Positions 6,942-14,509 of a stretch of 37,905 bases of DNA are shown here, piece by piece; the first letter of the stretch is position 1; every line of letters starts with the position of its first letter. The position numbers and the translations under genes are program-made. The notes under the pieces are model-generated. The model ran no database searches. It saw only the letters and a program-made list of their open reading frames with translations, and was not told where the DNA came from. The stretch is from an uncultured Roseovarius sp. Lineage in GTDB: Bacteria > Pseudomonadota > Alphaproteobacteria > Rhodobacterales > Rhodobacteraceae. The stretch covers positions 1-37,905 of the forward strand of contig CAKSUL010000017.1 in the NCBI GenBank assembly GCA_934501475.1, in the 5' to 3' direction.

Positions 6942-8732
6942 TCAGTCCGGGTTGGCGTCATAGCCGGTTTTCTGCGCATGATAGAGCTGCGCATACAGCC
7001 CGCCCCGGTCCAGCAGATCGCCATGCTGCCCCTGTTCGATCAGGCGCCCGGCCTCCAGCACGAAAATCATGTCGGCATCGGCAATCGAGGACAGGCGATG
7101 CGCGACCACGATGGTGGTCTTGCCGCGAGTCAGCCGGGAGAGGGCGGATTTGATCCGCGCCTCGGTGGCCTGATCCAGCGCCGATGTCGCCTCGTCCAGC
7201 AGCAGGATCGGCGCGTCGCGCAGGAAGGCGCGGGCGATGGCGATGCGCTGTTTCTGTCCGCCCGACAATTGCGCGCCCTTGGGGCCGACGGGGGCTGATC
7301 CGCGCGCGCGGATCAGATCGGCGATCTCGGCATTTTTGGCCGCTTGCCAGATCTCGTCGTCGCTGGCGTCGGGTTTCACATAGCGGATGTTTTCCCAGAT
7401 CGAATTGTTGAAGATCACGATATCCTGCGCCACCACCGAATAGGCGCTGCGCAGCGCGGTGACCTTCAGGTGGTCGATGCGCTGATCGCCGATGGTGATC
7501 TCGCCGCCCTGCACATCATAGAGCCGCGACAGCAGCGACAGGATCGTCGTCTTGCCCGATCCGGTCGCCCCGACGATGGCGGATACCTTGCCGCCCTCGA
7601 ACCGCAGATCCAGACCGTCGAACAGCGGATGATCGGGGCTGTAGGAAAACCGCACATCGCGCAGCGCGATATCCGCGCCGGTGTCGAACTCGCTTTTGGC
7701 GCCGGGGGCATCCACGATCGTGGGCACCTGGTGATAGAGGTTGCGGATGCGCTGGAGCAGCACGAGATTGGCCTGCAACCCGCCAAAGAACTGCGCCAGC
7801 AGGCGCGCGGGATCAAACACCATGACCATGCCCAGCAGAAAGGTGATGATCCCCGCCCCGTCCATGTCGAAATCGGGGCTGAGCACCATATACCCGCCGC
7901 CCCCGATCACCAGCACATAGACAAAGGCGCTGCTCAGGTCGATCGAGGGCATCACCAGCGCCTGAATGATCTGCACCCGGTTCATCAGCCCGCGGATGGC
8001 GCCGGTGCCCTGCATCAGGCGCTGCACCTCCATGGCCTCCTGGCCCGAGATCTTGACCGTGCGCATGCCGTTGACCGTCTCTTCGATGCCGTTCATGTAA
8101 TCGGCCAGCGCGGTTTCGGCCTCGCCCTGGGCGTGTTTCACCCGGTCCGAGACATAGTTCATGATCCATATGATGAAGGGCAGCACCACGACCGCGGTGC
8201 CGAACAGGATCGGGTTCTTGTAGATCAGATAGGCAGAGACGATGATCACCGTCACGGCGTCGCGCACCGCATTGGCGGTGGCCTGCCCGACGAACACGCC
8301 CAGTTGCTGGGTCTGGGTGACCAGGCGCTGGATGATCTCGCCGGATTTCGTGCGCTCGAAATAGGCTAGGTCCAGCTTCATCAGGTGGTCGATCAGATCG
8401 CGGCGCATCTCATAGATGGCGTCGTTGCTGATCCACACCGTCAGGCGCGGCACCAGATAGGACATCAGCGCGCGCACCGCGAACAGGAAGAACACCACCA
8501 GACAGACCAGCGCCAGATCCCGCGCCGAGCCGCTGTCAAAGATCACCCGCAGCCCGCTTTCGGTCATTGCCAGAAACTGCTGATAGACCAGCCCCTGAAT
8601 CAGGATCATCCCCAGCACCAGCAGCAACCAGGGCGATTTGCGCCGCAGATAGCGCGCCCAAAGCCAGCGCAGGTTGTCGCGGTCAGCCGGGGAATAAAGC
8701 GGCGCGCGTCTTGCTTTGGCAGGTTTGCTCAT
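6942..8732 (-). CDS. ABC exporter, fused permease and ATP-binding protein
   Basis: A 596-residue half-transporter of the MsbA/lipid-exporter type that should work as a homodimer in the inner membrane. The N-terminal part (about residues 35-320) carries the six-helix exporter domain, first helix at LLLVLGMILIQGLVYQ. The nucleotide-binding domain follows, with Walker A GATGSGKTT, signature LSGGQ, Walker B ILLLDEATSALD and a switch histidine in VVAHRLSS. The frame can extend seven codons to a TTG at 8753, but ATG at 8730-8732 (MSKPAKARR) is the more ordinary start; neither has a strong ribosome-binding site. It stands alone on the minus strand. The substrate (lipid, polysaccharide or drug) cannot be told from sequence. 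Confidence 0.88.
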   Translation of the reverse strand: MSKPAKARRAPLYSPADRDNLRWLWARYLRRKSPWLLLVLGMILIQGLVYQQFLAMTESGLRVIFDSGSARDLALVCLVVFFLFAVRALMSYLVPRLTVWISNDAIYEMRRDLIDHLMKLDLAYFERTKSGEIIQRLVTQTQQLGVFVGQATANAVRDAVTVIIVSAYLIYKNPILFGTAVVVLPFIIWIMNYVSDRVKHAQGEAETALADYMNGIEETVNGMRTVKISGQEAMEVQRLMQGTGAIRGLMNRVQIIQALVMPSIDLSSAFVYVLVIGGGGYMVLSPDFDMDGAGIITFLLGMVMVFDPARLLAQFFGGLQANLVLLQRIRNLYHQVPTIVDAPGAKSEFDTGADIALRDVRFSYSPDHPLFDGLDLRFEGGKVSAIVGATGSGKTTILSLLSRLYDVQGGEITIGDQRIDHLKVTALRSAYSVVAQDIVIFNNSIWENIRYVKPDASDDEIWQAAKNAEIADLIRARGSAPVGPKGAQLSGGQKQRIAIARAFLRDAPILLLDEATSALDQATEARIKSALSRLTRGKTTIVVAHRLSSIADADMIFVLEAGRLIEQGQHGDLLDRGGLYAQLYHAQKTGYDANPD

Positions 8733-8831
8733 GGGCGGGGTCAGTCCGTTCAAAATGGTCTCGGCCCGCCCATACCCGGTTTGCGCGCCACAGTCTAACG
8801 GGCAGTGTGACGCGCCGGGAAGGCGCCGCGC

Positions 8832-10634
8832 CTATTCCCAGCAGCTGACGAGCACGGTCATGCCCGCCGCGCGGTCGCCCAGCTGGGACGGCGGCAACTG
8901 CCCCTGCTCAGATGTCCAGGCGGCGCGGATGCCGGCCTGTTCCAGAACCTTTTGCACCGTCGCGGCATCGGCGGCAAAGCTGACGCCATCGGGCAATTGA
9001 CGCCCCTCGCTGACCGCAGGCAGAAGCATCCCCAGAACCGCGCCGCCGGCGTCGATCACCGGGCCGCCCGCGTCCTCGTCCTGCGCGGCCAGCGCCAGGC
9101 GGTTCAGGTGGTCCTCGCCGTCCAGCCCGCGCAGATCGGCGATCTCGCCATAGGTCAGGCTGGGCGCGCCCAGCACGCCGCCATAGGAATATCCGGCCAC
9201 GGTGATCCCGGCCTTGATGCGCGGCGCTGATTGCTGAAACGCGGCCACGCTCATCGGGGCCAGCGCCTGCACCGGGCGCAGCACGGCGATGCCGCTTGCC
9301 TCATCCATCAGGACGATCTCGGCGTCATAATCATCGTCGATGGTGATGCGCCCACAGGCGGCGACCCCTTGCGAGGTGGTGACGACCGTCCCCTGCTGAT
9401 CGACATAGAACCCCGAGCGCGTCATCAGCGGCTTGCGGATCTCAAGCCCCGAGATCAGGTCGATGCTTTGCTCTTCGTTGGACCCGGCGGCCGGGTCCAG
9501 CACACCGTCGATGCGGGTGAAACTGTCCTGCATCAGCGCCAGAAGACGGCTGCGCCGCTCTTCGTCGCCCGCTGGCCACACGAGGGTAAAGCCCTTTATG
9601 CGCCCGTTGCTCAGCGTCACCTCGGTATGGGACACGGTCGTGGCGTTTTCACCAACCAGGACAAAGCCGTCATTGCGCCGCTCGCGCGGGCCGTCCTGCG
9701 GGACGATCTGCAAGGTCTGCATGATGTCATACAGGCCGAACAGCGTGTCCTGATTGCCCTCCTGGCTGATCATCAGCACGCGCGCCGGGATGTCGCCACT
9801 GGCATCGAAATGCGCGAAAGGCGGCTCATACCGGGCGAAGGCGACCACGCCGGTGGGCAGCTTCATCTCGATCCCCATGCGGCTGTCGGTGACGGTCTGG
9901 ACGCCCAGCCCATCCAGAACCGCGTTATACTGGCGCAGCAGTTCGGCGCGCTGCATGGTGGTCAGGATGCCGGTCGGCTCGAACCCCTGTTCGGTCTGCC
10001 AGTCTGCCATCGCGCGCCGCGTGCCAGCGCCGAACGCGGCGTCGATCGCGCCCTGATAATGGCCGGCCCATGCCATCGCGATCTGCAGATCGGCACGCTC
10101 GTCCCGGCTGAGCTGCGCCTCGCTGGCGCGCGCCTCGCGCGGGGATTCGTCCATGACCACGGGGACCACGGGTTCCGGTTCGGTTTCAAGCGCCGTTTCG
10201 GGCACCAGCGCGGGTTCGGCCACGATCGGCGCTTGGGTATCGTCCTGTGTTTCCGGCGCAAGGGTCGCGGCCTCGGCCATGGTCAGTTGATCCACACCGA
10301 TCGGCCAGATCTGGCGCTCATACTCGCTGCGCTCGGCGATATAGCTGTCGCGCGGGATGCGCCCTTCGGCGCGCAGGGTGCGCAGGATGTTCTGGGCATC
10401 CTCGGGGTTGTAGGGGCCAAGCGCGACGCCATACCAGCCCGATCCCTGATAGAATCCGTTCACATCGCGCAATTCGCTGCTGCGCCGGCGCAGGGCCTCG
10501 TTGATGGCATTCAGGCTGGGCTGGGCCTCGATCTGGACCCAGACAAGGGGCTGGGCGCTGCCGCTCTGCTGCGCGTGGGCTGTTTGCATCCCGAACAGGA
10601 TCATGAGAGCGGAAGCCAGAAAAATGCGTACCAT
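8832..10634 (-). CDS. secreted SPOR-like/peptidoglycan-binding protein with inactive trypsin-like domain
   Basis: A 600-residue exported protein. The signal peptide ends near MQTAHA. A SPOR-like region (about 30-100, WVQIEAQPSLNAINEAL to NILRTLRAEGRI) is followed by an acidic/proline linker and a peptidoglycan-binding-1-like repeat (about 180-235, AFGAGTRRAMADWQTEQGF). The last 200 residues have the layout of a trypsin-like serine protease, but the usual TNAHV, DLALL and GNSGGP motifs read TSQGV, SGIAVL and EDAGGP. His, Asp and Ser of the triad are therefore replaced by Gly423, Gly448 and Ala522. It is probably a periplasmic, wall-associated pseudo-protease. ATG at 10632-10634 follows CAGGGG; a longer frame to 10709 would bury the signal peptide. 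Confidence 0.8.
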   Translation of the reverse strand: MVRIFLASALMILFGMQTAHAQQSGSAQPLVWVQIEAQPSLNAINEALRRRSSELRDVNGFYQGSGWYGVALGPYNPEDAQNILRTLRAEGRIPRDSYIAERSEYERQIWPIGVDQLTMAEAATLAPETQDDTQAPIVAEPALVPETALETEPEPVVPVVMDESPREARASEAQLSRDERADLQIAMAWAGHYQGAIDAAFGAGTRRAMADWQTEQGFEPTGILTTMQRAELLRQYNAVLDGLGVQTVTDSRMGIEMKLPTGVVAFARYEPPFAHFDASGDIPARVLMISQEGNQDTLFGLYDIMQTLQIVPQDGPRERRNDGFVLVGENATTVSHTEVTLSNGRIKGFTLVWPAGDEERRSRLLALMQDSFTRIDGVLDPAAGSNEEQSIDLISGLEIRKPLMTRSGFYVDQQGTVVTTSQGVAACGRITIDDDYDAEIVLMDEASGIAVLRPVQALAPMSVAAFQQSAPRIKAGITVAGYSYGGVLGAPSLTYGEIADLRGLDGEDHLNRLALAAQDEDAGGPVIDAGGAVLGMLLPAVSEGRQLPDGVSFAADAATVQKVLEQAGIRAAWTSEQGQLPPSQLGDRAAGMTVLVSCWE

Positions 10635-10703
10635 GGACTGAAATACCCCTGCCAATGTGGTTTTTGTTTTGCTTTCAGGGTGTTTTATCAAATCCACGCG
10701 CCG

Positions 10704-10772
10704 ATGCATCTAAAATATGCACATATTATGCACGCGCGGCTGATTGACCCTGCCAATCGGGCGACGTAGGTA
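10704..10772 (+). promoter_or_regulatory. divergent promoter region of the glyQ operon
   Basis: The 176-base gap between the pseudo-protease gene and glyQ contains TTGACC (10744-10749), a 17-base spacer and TAGGTA (10767-10772). That is a good -35 and weak -10 pointing to glyQ, 39 bases before its ATG. Just upstream is an AT-rich patch with three ATGCA copies (10704, 10717, 10728; the last two 11 bases apart) and the perfect inverted repeat AATATG-CA-CATATT (10714-10727), a possible operator for either direction. Confidence 0.35.
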
Positions 10773-10810
10773 GGTCCGGCGATTTCAGGCGGAATGTTCC
10801 AGAGGCAATC

Positions 10811-11752
10811 ATGGCGACGACAGGCACGGATACGGGCATGAAACCACGCAGTTTTCAGGAGATCATCCTGCGGCTTCAGGCCTATTGGGCGGCGCAGGGA
10901 TGCGCTGTGGTGCAACCTTACGACATGGAGGTGGGCGCGGGCACGTTCCACCCGGCGACCACGCTGCGATCCCTCGGGCCGAATGCCTGGGCGGCCGCCT
11001 ATGTGCAGCCCTCGCGCCGTCCCACCGACGGGCGCTATGGCGAAAACCCCAACCGCTTGCAGCATTATTACCAGTATCAGGTGCTGATCAAACCCAGCCC
11101 GCCCAACCTTCAGGCGCTCTATCTGGGCAGCCTTCCGGCGATCGGCATCGACATGGCGCTGCACGACATCCGCTTTGTCGAGGACGACTGGGAGAGCCCG
11201 ACGCTGGGCGCGTGGGGTCTCGGCTGGGAGGTGTGGTGCGACGGGATGGAAGTCAGCCAGTTCACCTATTTCCAGCAGGTCGGCGGCCATGATTGCGCCC
11301 CCGTCTCGGGTGAGCTGACCTATGGGCTGGAGCGGCTGGCGATGTATGTGCTGGGCGTCGATCATGTCATGGACATGCCCTTCAATGACCCCGATGCGGC
11401 GATTCCGCTGACCTATGGCGACATGTTCCGCCAGACCGAACAGGAATACAGCCGCTGGAATTTCGACGTCGCCGACACCGATGTGTTGCTGCGCTCGTTC
11501 GAGAAGGCCGAGGCCGAATGCGAGGCCATTCTGGCCGCCCCGCATCAGGACCCGAAAACCGGGATGCGCATCATCATGGCCCACCCGGCCTATGACCAGT
11601 GCATCAAGGCCAGCCACATGTTCAACCTGCTGGATGCGCGCGGTGTGATCTCGGTGACGGAACGTCAGGCCTATATCGGGCGGGTGCGCGCGCTGGCCAA
11701 GAAATGCGCCGACGCCTTCGTTCAGACCCCGGCCGGCGGGTATGGCGCGTAA
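10811..11752 (+). CDS. glyQ: glycyl-tRNA synthetase alpha subunit
   Basis: The 313-residue catalytic alpha subunit of the bacterial alpha2beta2 glycyl-tRNA synthetase, which activates glycine with ATP and charges tRNA-Gly. The family is unmistakable: [34 protein letters not shown], the [20 protein letters not shown] class II motif and FTYFQQVGG. Length is close to the family norm. The ATG at 10811 follows CAGAGG; an in-frame ATG nine codons later could also serve, since conservation starts there. Its TAA overlaps the ATG of the next gene as TAATG, so the DUF6446 gene and glyS follow in one coupled operon. A sigma70-like promoter is visible just upstream. Confidence 0.97.
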   Translation: MATTGTDTGMKPRSFQEIILRLQAYWAAQGCAVVQPYDMEVGAGTFHPATTLRSLGPNAWAAAYVQPSRRPTDGRYGENPNRLQHYYQYQVLIKPSPPNLQALYLGSLPAIGIDMALHDIRFVEDDWESPTLGAWGLGWEVWCDGMEVSQFTYFQQVGGHDCAPVSGELTYGLERLAMYVLGVDHVMDMPFNDPDAAIPLTYGDMFRQTEQEYSRWNFDVADTDVLLRSFEKAEAECEAILAAPHQDPKTGMRIIMAHPAYDQCIKASHMFNLLDARGVISVTERQAYIGRVRALAKKCADAFVQTPAGGYGA

Positions 11753-12276
11753 TGGGCAAGGTCCTGACCCTGTTCATCGTGCTCACCGCAATCGTTGCGG
11801 GCGTGTCGATGTATTACCTGCAGGAATACGCCTTTTATGAGGAAATCATCCCGAACGGGCGCGACGATGTGCAACTGACCTCGCTGGTCACCGACCTGCC
11901 CGAACCGGCCCTTTATGACAATTTCCGCGCGATCGACGCCGACAGCAGCCCGATCCGCTATCGCGCCTGTTTCACCACCACGATGAGCCACGCCATGCTG
12001 AGCGAAACCTATGTGCCGATCATGAACCCCGTGCCGCGCACCGCGCCGGGCTGGTTCGATTGTTTTGACGCGGCCGCGCTGGGCGCCGATCTTGAGGCGG
12101 GCCGCGCATTGGCGTTCCTGGGAACGCGCAACGTGCAATACGGCATCGACCGGATCGTCGCCATTCACGAGGACGGACGCGGCTTCGTGTGGCACGAGAT
12201 CAACCATTGTGGCGAAGTCGTCTTTGACGGCAAACCCGCCCCCGAAGATTGCCCGCAACCACCCGAAGGGTATTAG
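11752..12276 (+). CDS. DUF6446 family membrane-anchored protein inside the glyQ-glyS operon
   Basis: A 174-residue protein with one N-terminal hydrophobic helix (about residues 4-21, LTLFIVLTAIVAGVSMYYL) and a periplasmic-type remainder containing four cysteines (YRACF, WFDCF, NHCGE, PEDCP), which could form two disulfides. It matches the DUF6446 family known from Rhodobacterales; no function is established. The start is fixed by context: its ATG shares a base with the glyQ stop (TAATG), and its TAG is only five bases before the glyS ATG. It is therefore translated between the two subunits of one enzyme although it looks like a membrane protein. Nothing in the sequence suggests a role in tRNA charging. 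Confidence 0.85.
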   Translation: MGKVLTLFIVLTAIVAGVSMYYLQEYAFYEEIIPNGRDDVQLTSLVTDLPEPALYDNFRAIDADSSPIRYRACFTTTMSHAMLSETYVPIMNPVPRTAPGWFDCFDAAALGADLEAGRALAFLGTRNVQYGIDRIVAIHEDGRGFVWHEINHCGEVVFDGKPAPEDCPQPPEGY

Positions 12277-12281
12277 AGACC

Positions 12282-14411
12282 ATGCCTGATCTGCTGATCG
12301 AACTTTTTTCCGAGGAAATCCCGGCGCGGATGCAGGCCCGTGCGGCCGAGGATCTGCAAGCGCGCGTGACCAACGGCCTGGTCGAGGCCGGTCTGACCTA
12401 TGCCGGGGCCGCCGCGTTTTCGACGCCACGCCGCCTGACGCTCACGGTTCAGGGCCTGTCTGCCGCATCGCCCACCCTGCGCGAAGAGCGCAAGGGCCCG
12501 CGCGCCGATGCCCCCGAAAAGGCGATCGAAGGATTCTTGCGCGGGGCAGGGGTGACGCGCGATCAACTGGAACTGCGCGATGAGAAGAAGGGCCAGGTCT
12601 ATTTCGCCACGGTGGTCAAAGAGGGGCGCAACGCCGATGTGATCGTCGCCGAGGTGCTGGAGGACGTGATCCGCCATTTCCCGTGGCCCAAATCCATGCG
12701 CTGGGGCAGTGGCGCCCTGCGCTGGGTGCGCCCGCTGCATTCGATCCTGTGCATCCTCAGCGACGAATCCGGTGAGACCCGCATCGTCGATCTGGACGTC
12801 GACGGGATCAAGGCCGGCAACACCACCGAGGGCCACCGCTTCATGGCGCCGGGGCGGTTTGCCGTGACCTCGTTCGATCAGTATCAGACCGGGCTGAAAC
12901 AGCGCAACGTCGTGCTGGACGCCGCCGAGCGCGCCGAGGCGATCTGGCAGGATGCCTCCAATCAGGCCTTCGCCGCCGGGCTGGAGCTGGTCGAGGACCG
13001 CGCCCTGCTGGCCGAAGTGGCCGGTCTGGTGGAATGGCCGGTCGTGCTGATGGGCACGATCGACCAGCAGTTCCTTGGCCTGCCCGCCGAGGTGTTGCAG
13101 ACCAGTATGCGCGAACATCAGAAGTTCTTTTCGGTCCGCAATCCCGCGACCGGGCGGATCGAACGCTTTGTCACCGTCGCCAATATCGAGACGGCGGATC
13201 ACGGCGCGACCATCCTTGCCGGCAACCAGAAGGTGCTGGCCGCGCGGCTGTCGGACGCGAAATTCTTTTGGGAAAACGACCTGCGCGTGGTGCAGGCCAA
13301 GGGGCTTGAGGGCATGGCCGCGGGGCTGGCCGATGTCACCTTCCACAACAAGCTGGGCAGCCAGGCCGAACGCATCATCCGGATCGAGGCGCTGGCGCGC
13401 GAGATCGCGCCGCTTGTCGGGGCCAAGCCCGATCTGGTGGCGCAGGCCGCGCGCGTGGCCAAGGCCGACCTGCAATCGGAAATGGTGGGCGAATTCCCTG
13501 AATTGCAGGGCGTGATGGGGCGCTATTACGCGCTGGCGGCGGGCCATGATGACGGCGTGCCAGAAGCCTGCGAAGAGCATTATTCGCCATTGGGCCCAAG
13601 CGACGATGTGCCCACAGCGCCGGTATCCGTCGCCGTGGCGCTGGCGGACAAGCTGGACCTGCTGACCGGGTTCTGGGCGATTGACGAGAAACCGACAGGA
13701 AGCAAGGATCCCTACGCGCTGCGCCGGGCCGCGTTGGGCGTTATTCGGTTGGTGTTGGAGAACCGAGTTCAGTTCGGTTTACATGGTATTTTGAGTAATC
13801 ATCTGAATGAGGCTTTTCCAATCGTTCAGACCTCTGAGCGCGGTCCAGAGCCGCGCACATCAGATGAACCATTTGAGCGCATTGTGCCAAACCTCCTCGC
13901 CTTCTTCCATGACCGCCTCAAGGTTTATCTGCGCGATCAGGGCATCCGCCATGACGTGATCGACGCCTGCATCGCCATGGAGGGCAATGACGACCTTGCC
14001 CTGCTGGTCAAACGCGCCACCGCGCTGAGTGACTTCCTGAAAACCGATGACGGCGAAAACCTGTTGCAGGGGTTCAAGCGGGCCAACAACATCCTCAGCC
14101 AGGCCGAGGAAAAGGATGGCGTCGAATATTCCTATGGCGGGGATATCAAATTTGCCGAAACCGACGAAGAGCGCGCGCTGTTTGCCGCGCTGGACGGGGC
14201 CGAGCATGAGATCACCCCCCGCATGAAGGCCGAGGATTTCGAGGGCGCGATGGTGGCGATGGCCGCCCTGCGCCCCGCCGTCGATGCGTTTTTCGAGGCC
14301 GTCCAGGTCAATTCCGACAATCAGATCGTGCGGCGCAACCGGCTGAACCTGCTCAGCCGTATCCGCCATATCTGCCTGTCGGTCGCCGATCTGACGCGCA
14401 TCGAAGGCTAG
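12282..14411 (+). CDS. glyS: glycyl-tRNA synthetase beta subunit
   Basis: The 709-residue beta subunit, which binds tRNA-Gly and completes the alpha2beta2 synthetase. Family landmarks are the N-terminal MPDLLIELFSEEIPARMQ, GHRFMAPG, VLMGTIDQQFLGLPAEVLQTSMREHQKFF (shown here in part), KLGSQAERI, DPYALRRAALGVIR and the C-terminal anticodon-binding-like helices ending RLNLLSRIRHICLSVADLT. The ATG at 12282 is the conserved start; GAAGGG of the preceding gene serves as ribosome-binding site. One stretch (about 13735-13900) has clearly different base and codon use from the rest, although the frame stays open. A weak hairpin with four T residues follows the gene. Confidence 0.96.
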   Translation: MPDLLIELFSEEIPARMQARAAEDLQARVTNGLVEAGLTYAGAAAFSTPRRLTLTVQGLSAASPTLREERKGPRADAPEKAIEGFLRGAGVTRDQLELRDEKKGQVYFATVVKEGRNADVIVAEVLEDVIRHFPWPKSMRWGSGALRWVRPLHSILCILSDESGETRIVDLDVDGIKAGNTTEGHRFMAPGRFAVTSFDQYQTGLKQRNVVLDAAERAEAIWQDASNQAFAAGLELVEDRALLAEVAGLVEWPVVLMGTIDQQFLGLPAEVLQTSMREHQKFFSVRNPATGRIERFVTVANIETADHGATILAGNQKVLAARLSDAKFFWENDLRVVQAKGLEGMAAGLADVTFHNKLGSQAERIIRIEALAREIAPLVGAKPDLVAQAARVAKADLQSEMVGEFPELQGVMGRYYALAAGHDDGVPEACEEHYSPLGPSDDVPTAPVSVAVALADKLDLLTGFWAIDEKPTGSKDPYALRRAALGVIRLVLENRVQFGLHGILSNHLNEAFPIVQTSERGPEPRTSDEPFERIVPNLLAFFHDRLKVYLRDQGIRHDVIDACIAMEGNDDLALLVKRATALSDFLKTDDGENLLQGFKRANNILSQAEEKDGVEYSYGGDIKFAETDEERALFAALDGAEHEITPRMKAEDFEGAMVAMAALRPAVDAFFEAVQVNSDNQIVRRNRLNLLSRIRHICLSVADLTRIEG
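13735..13900 (+). other. low-GC, codon-atypical segment inside glyS
   Basis: Within an otherwise GC-ending gene, this stretch uses ATT, TTG, CGA, TTA, AGT, CAT, CCA, TCT and AAT codons. It also holds dyads: TCGGTT-N10-AACCGA-N7-TCGGTT (13745-13779 approximately), where the middle arm could pair with either flank, and GCGCGG-N7-CCGCGC around 13838-13856. The reading frame is intact, encoding LVLENRVQFGLHGILSN and a variable SERGPEPRTSDEP loop. Allelic recombination, a small inserted element or selection on RNA structure are all possible; no inserted-element boundary is obvious. Confidence 0.55.
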
Positions 14412-14433
14412 GGCGCGGACCTTTGGTCAGGGA

Positions 14434-14453
14434 CGGGATGTATCCCCGGTTTT
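14434..14453 (+). terminator. weak intrinsic terminator after glyS
   Basis: CGGGAT-GT-ATCCCCG forms a short hairpin (one bulged C), followed by GTTTT. The stem is short and the T tract minimal, so termination would be partial; the PPDK-like gene begins 57 bases later and may be partly read through. Confidence 0.3.
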
Positions 14454-14509
14454 CCTTGCCTTGCGCGTGATCCTGCGTATGCTGCGCACACAGCAAAGGA
14501 TTTGCCGCA

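Noticed and set aside
9231..10769. 512-codon plus-strand open frame opposite the pseudo-protease gene
   Set aside because: Antisense shadow; the minus-strand protein has a signal peptide, domains and a good ribosome-binding site.
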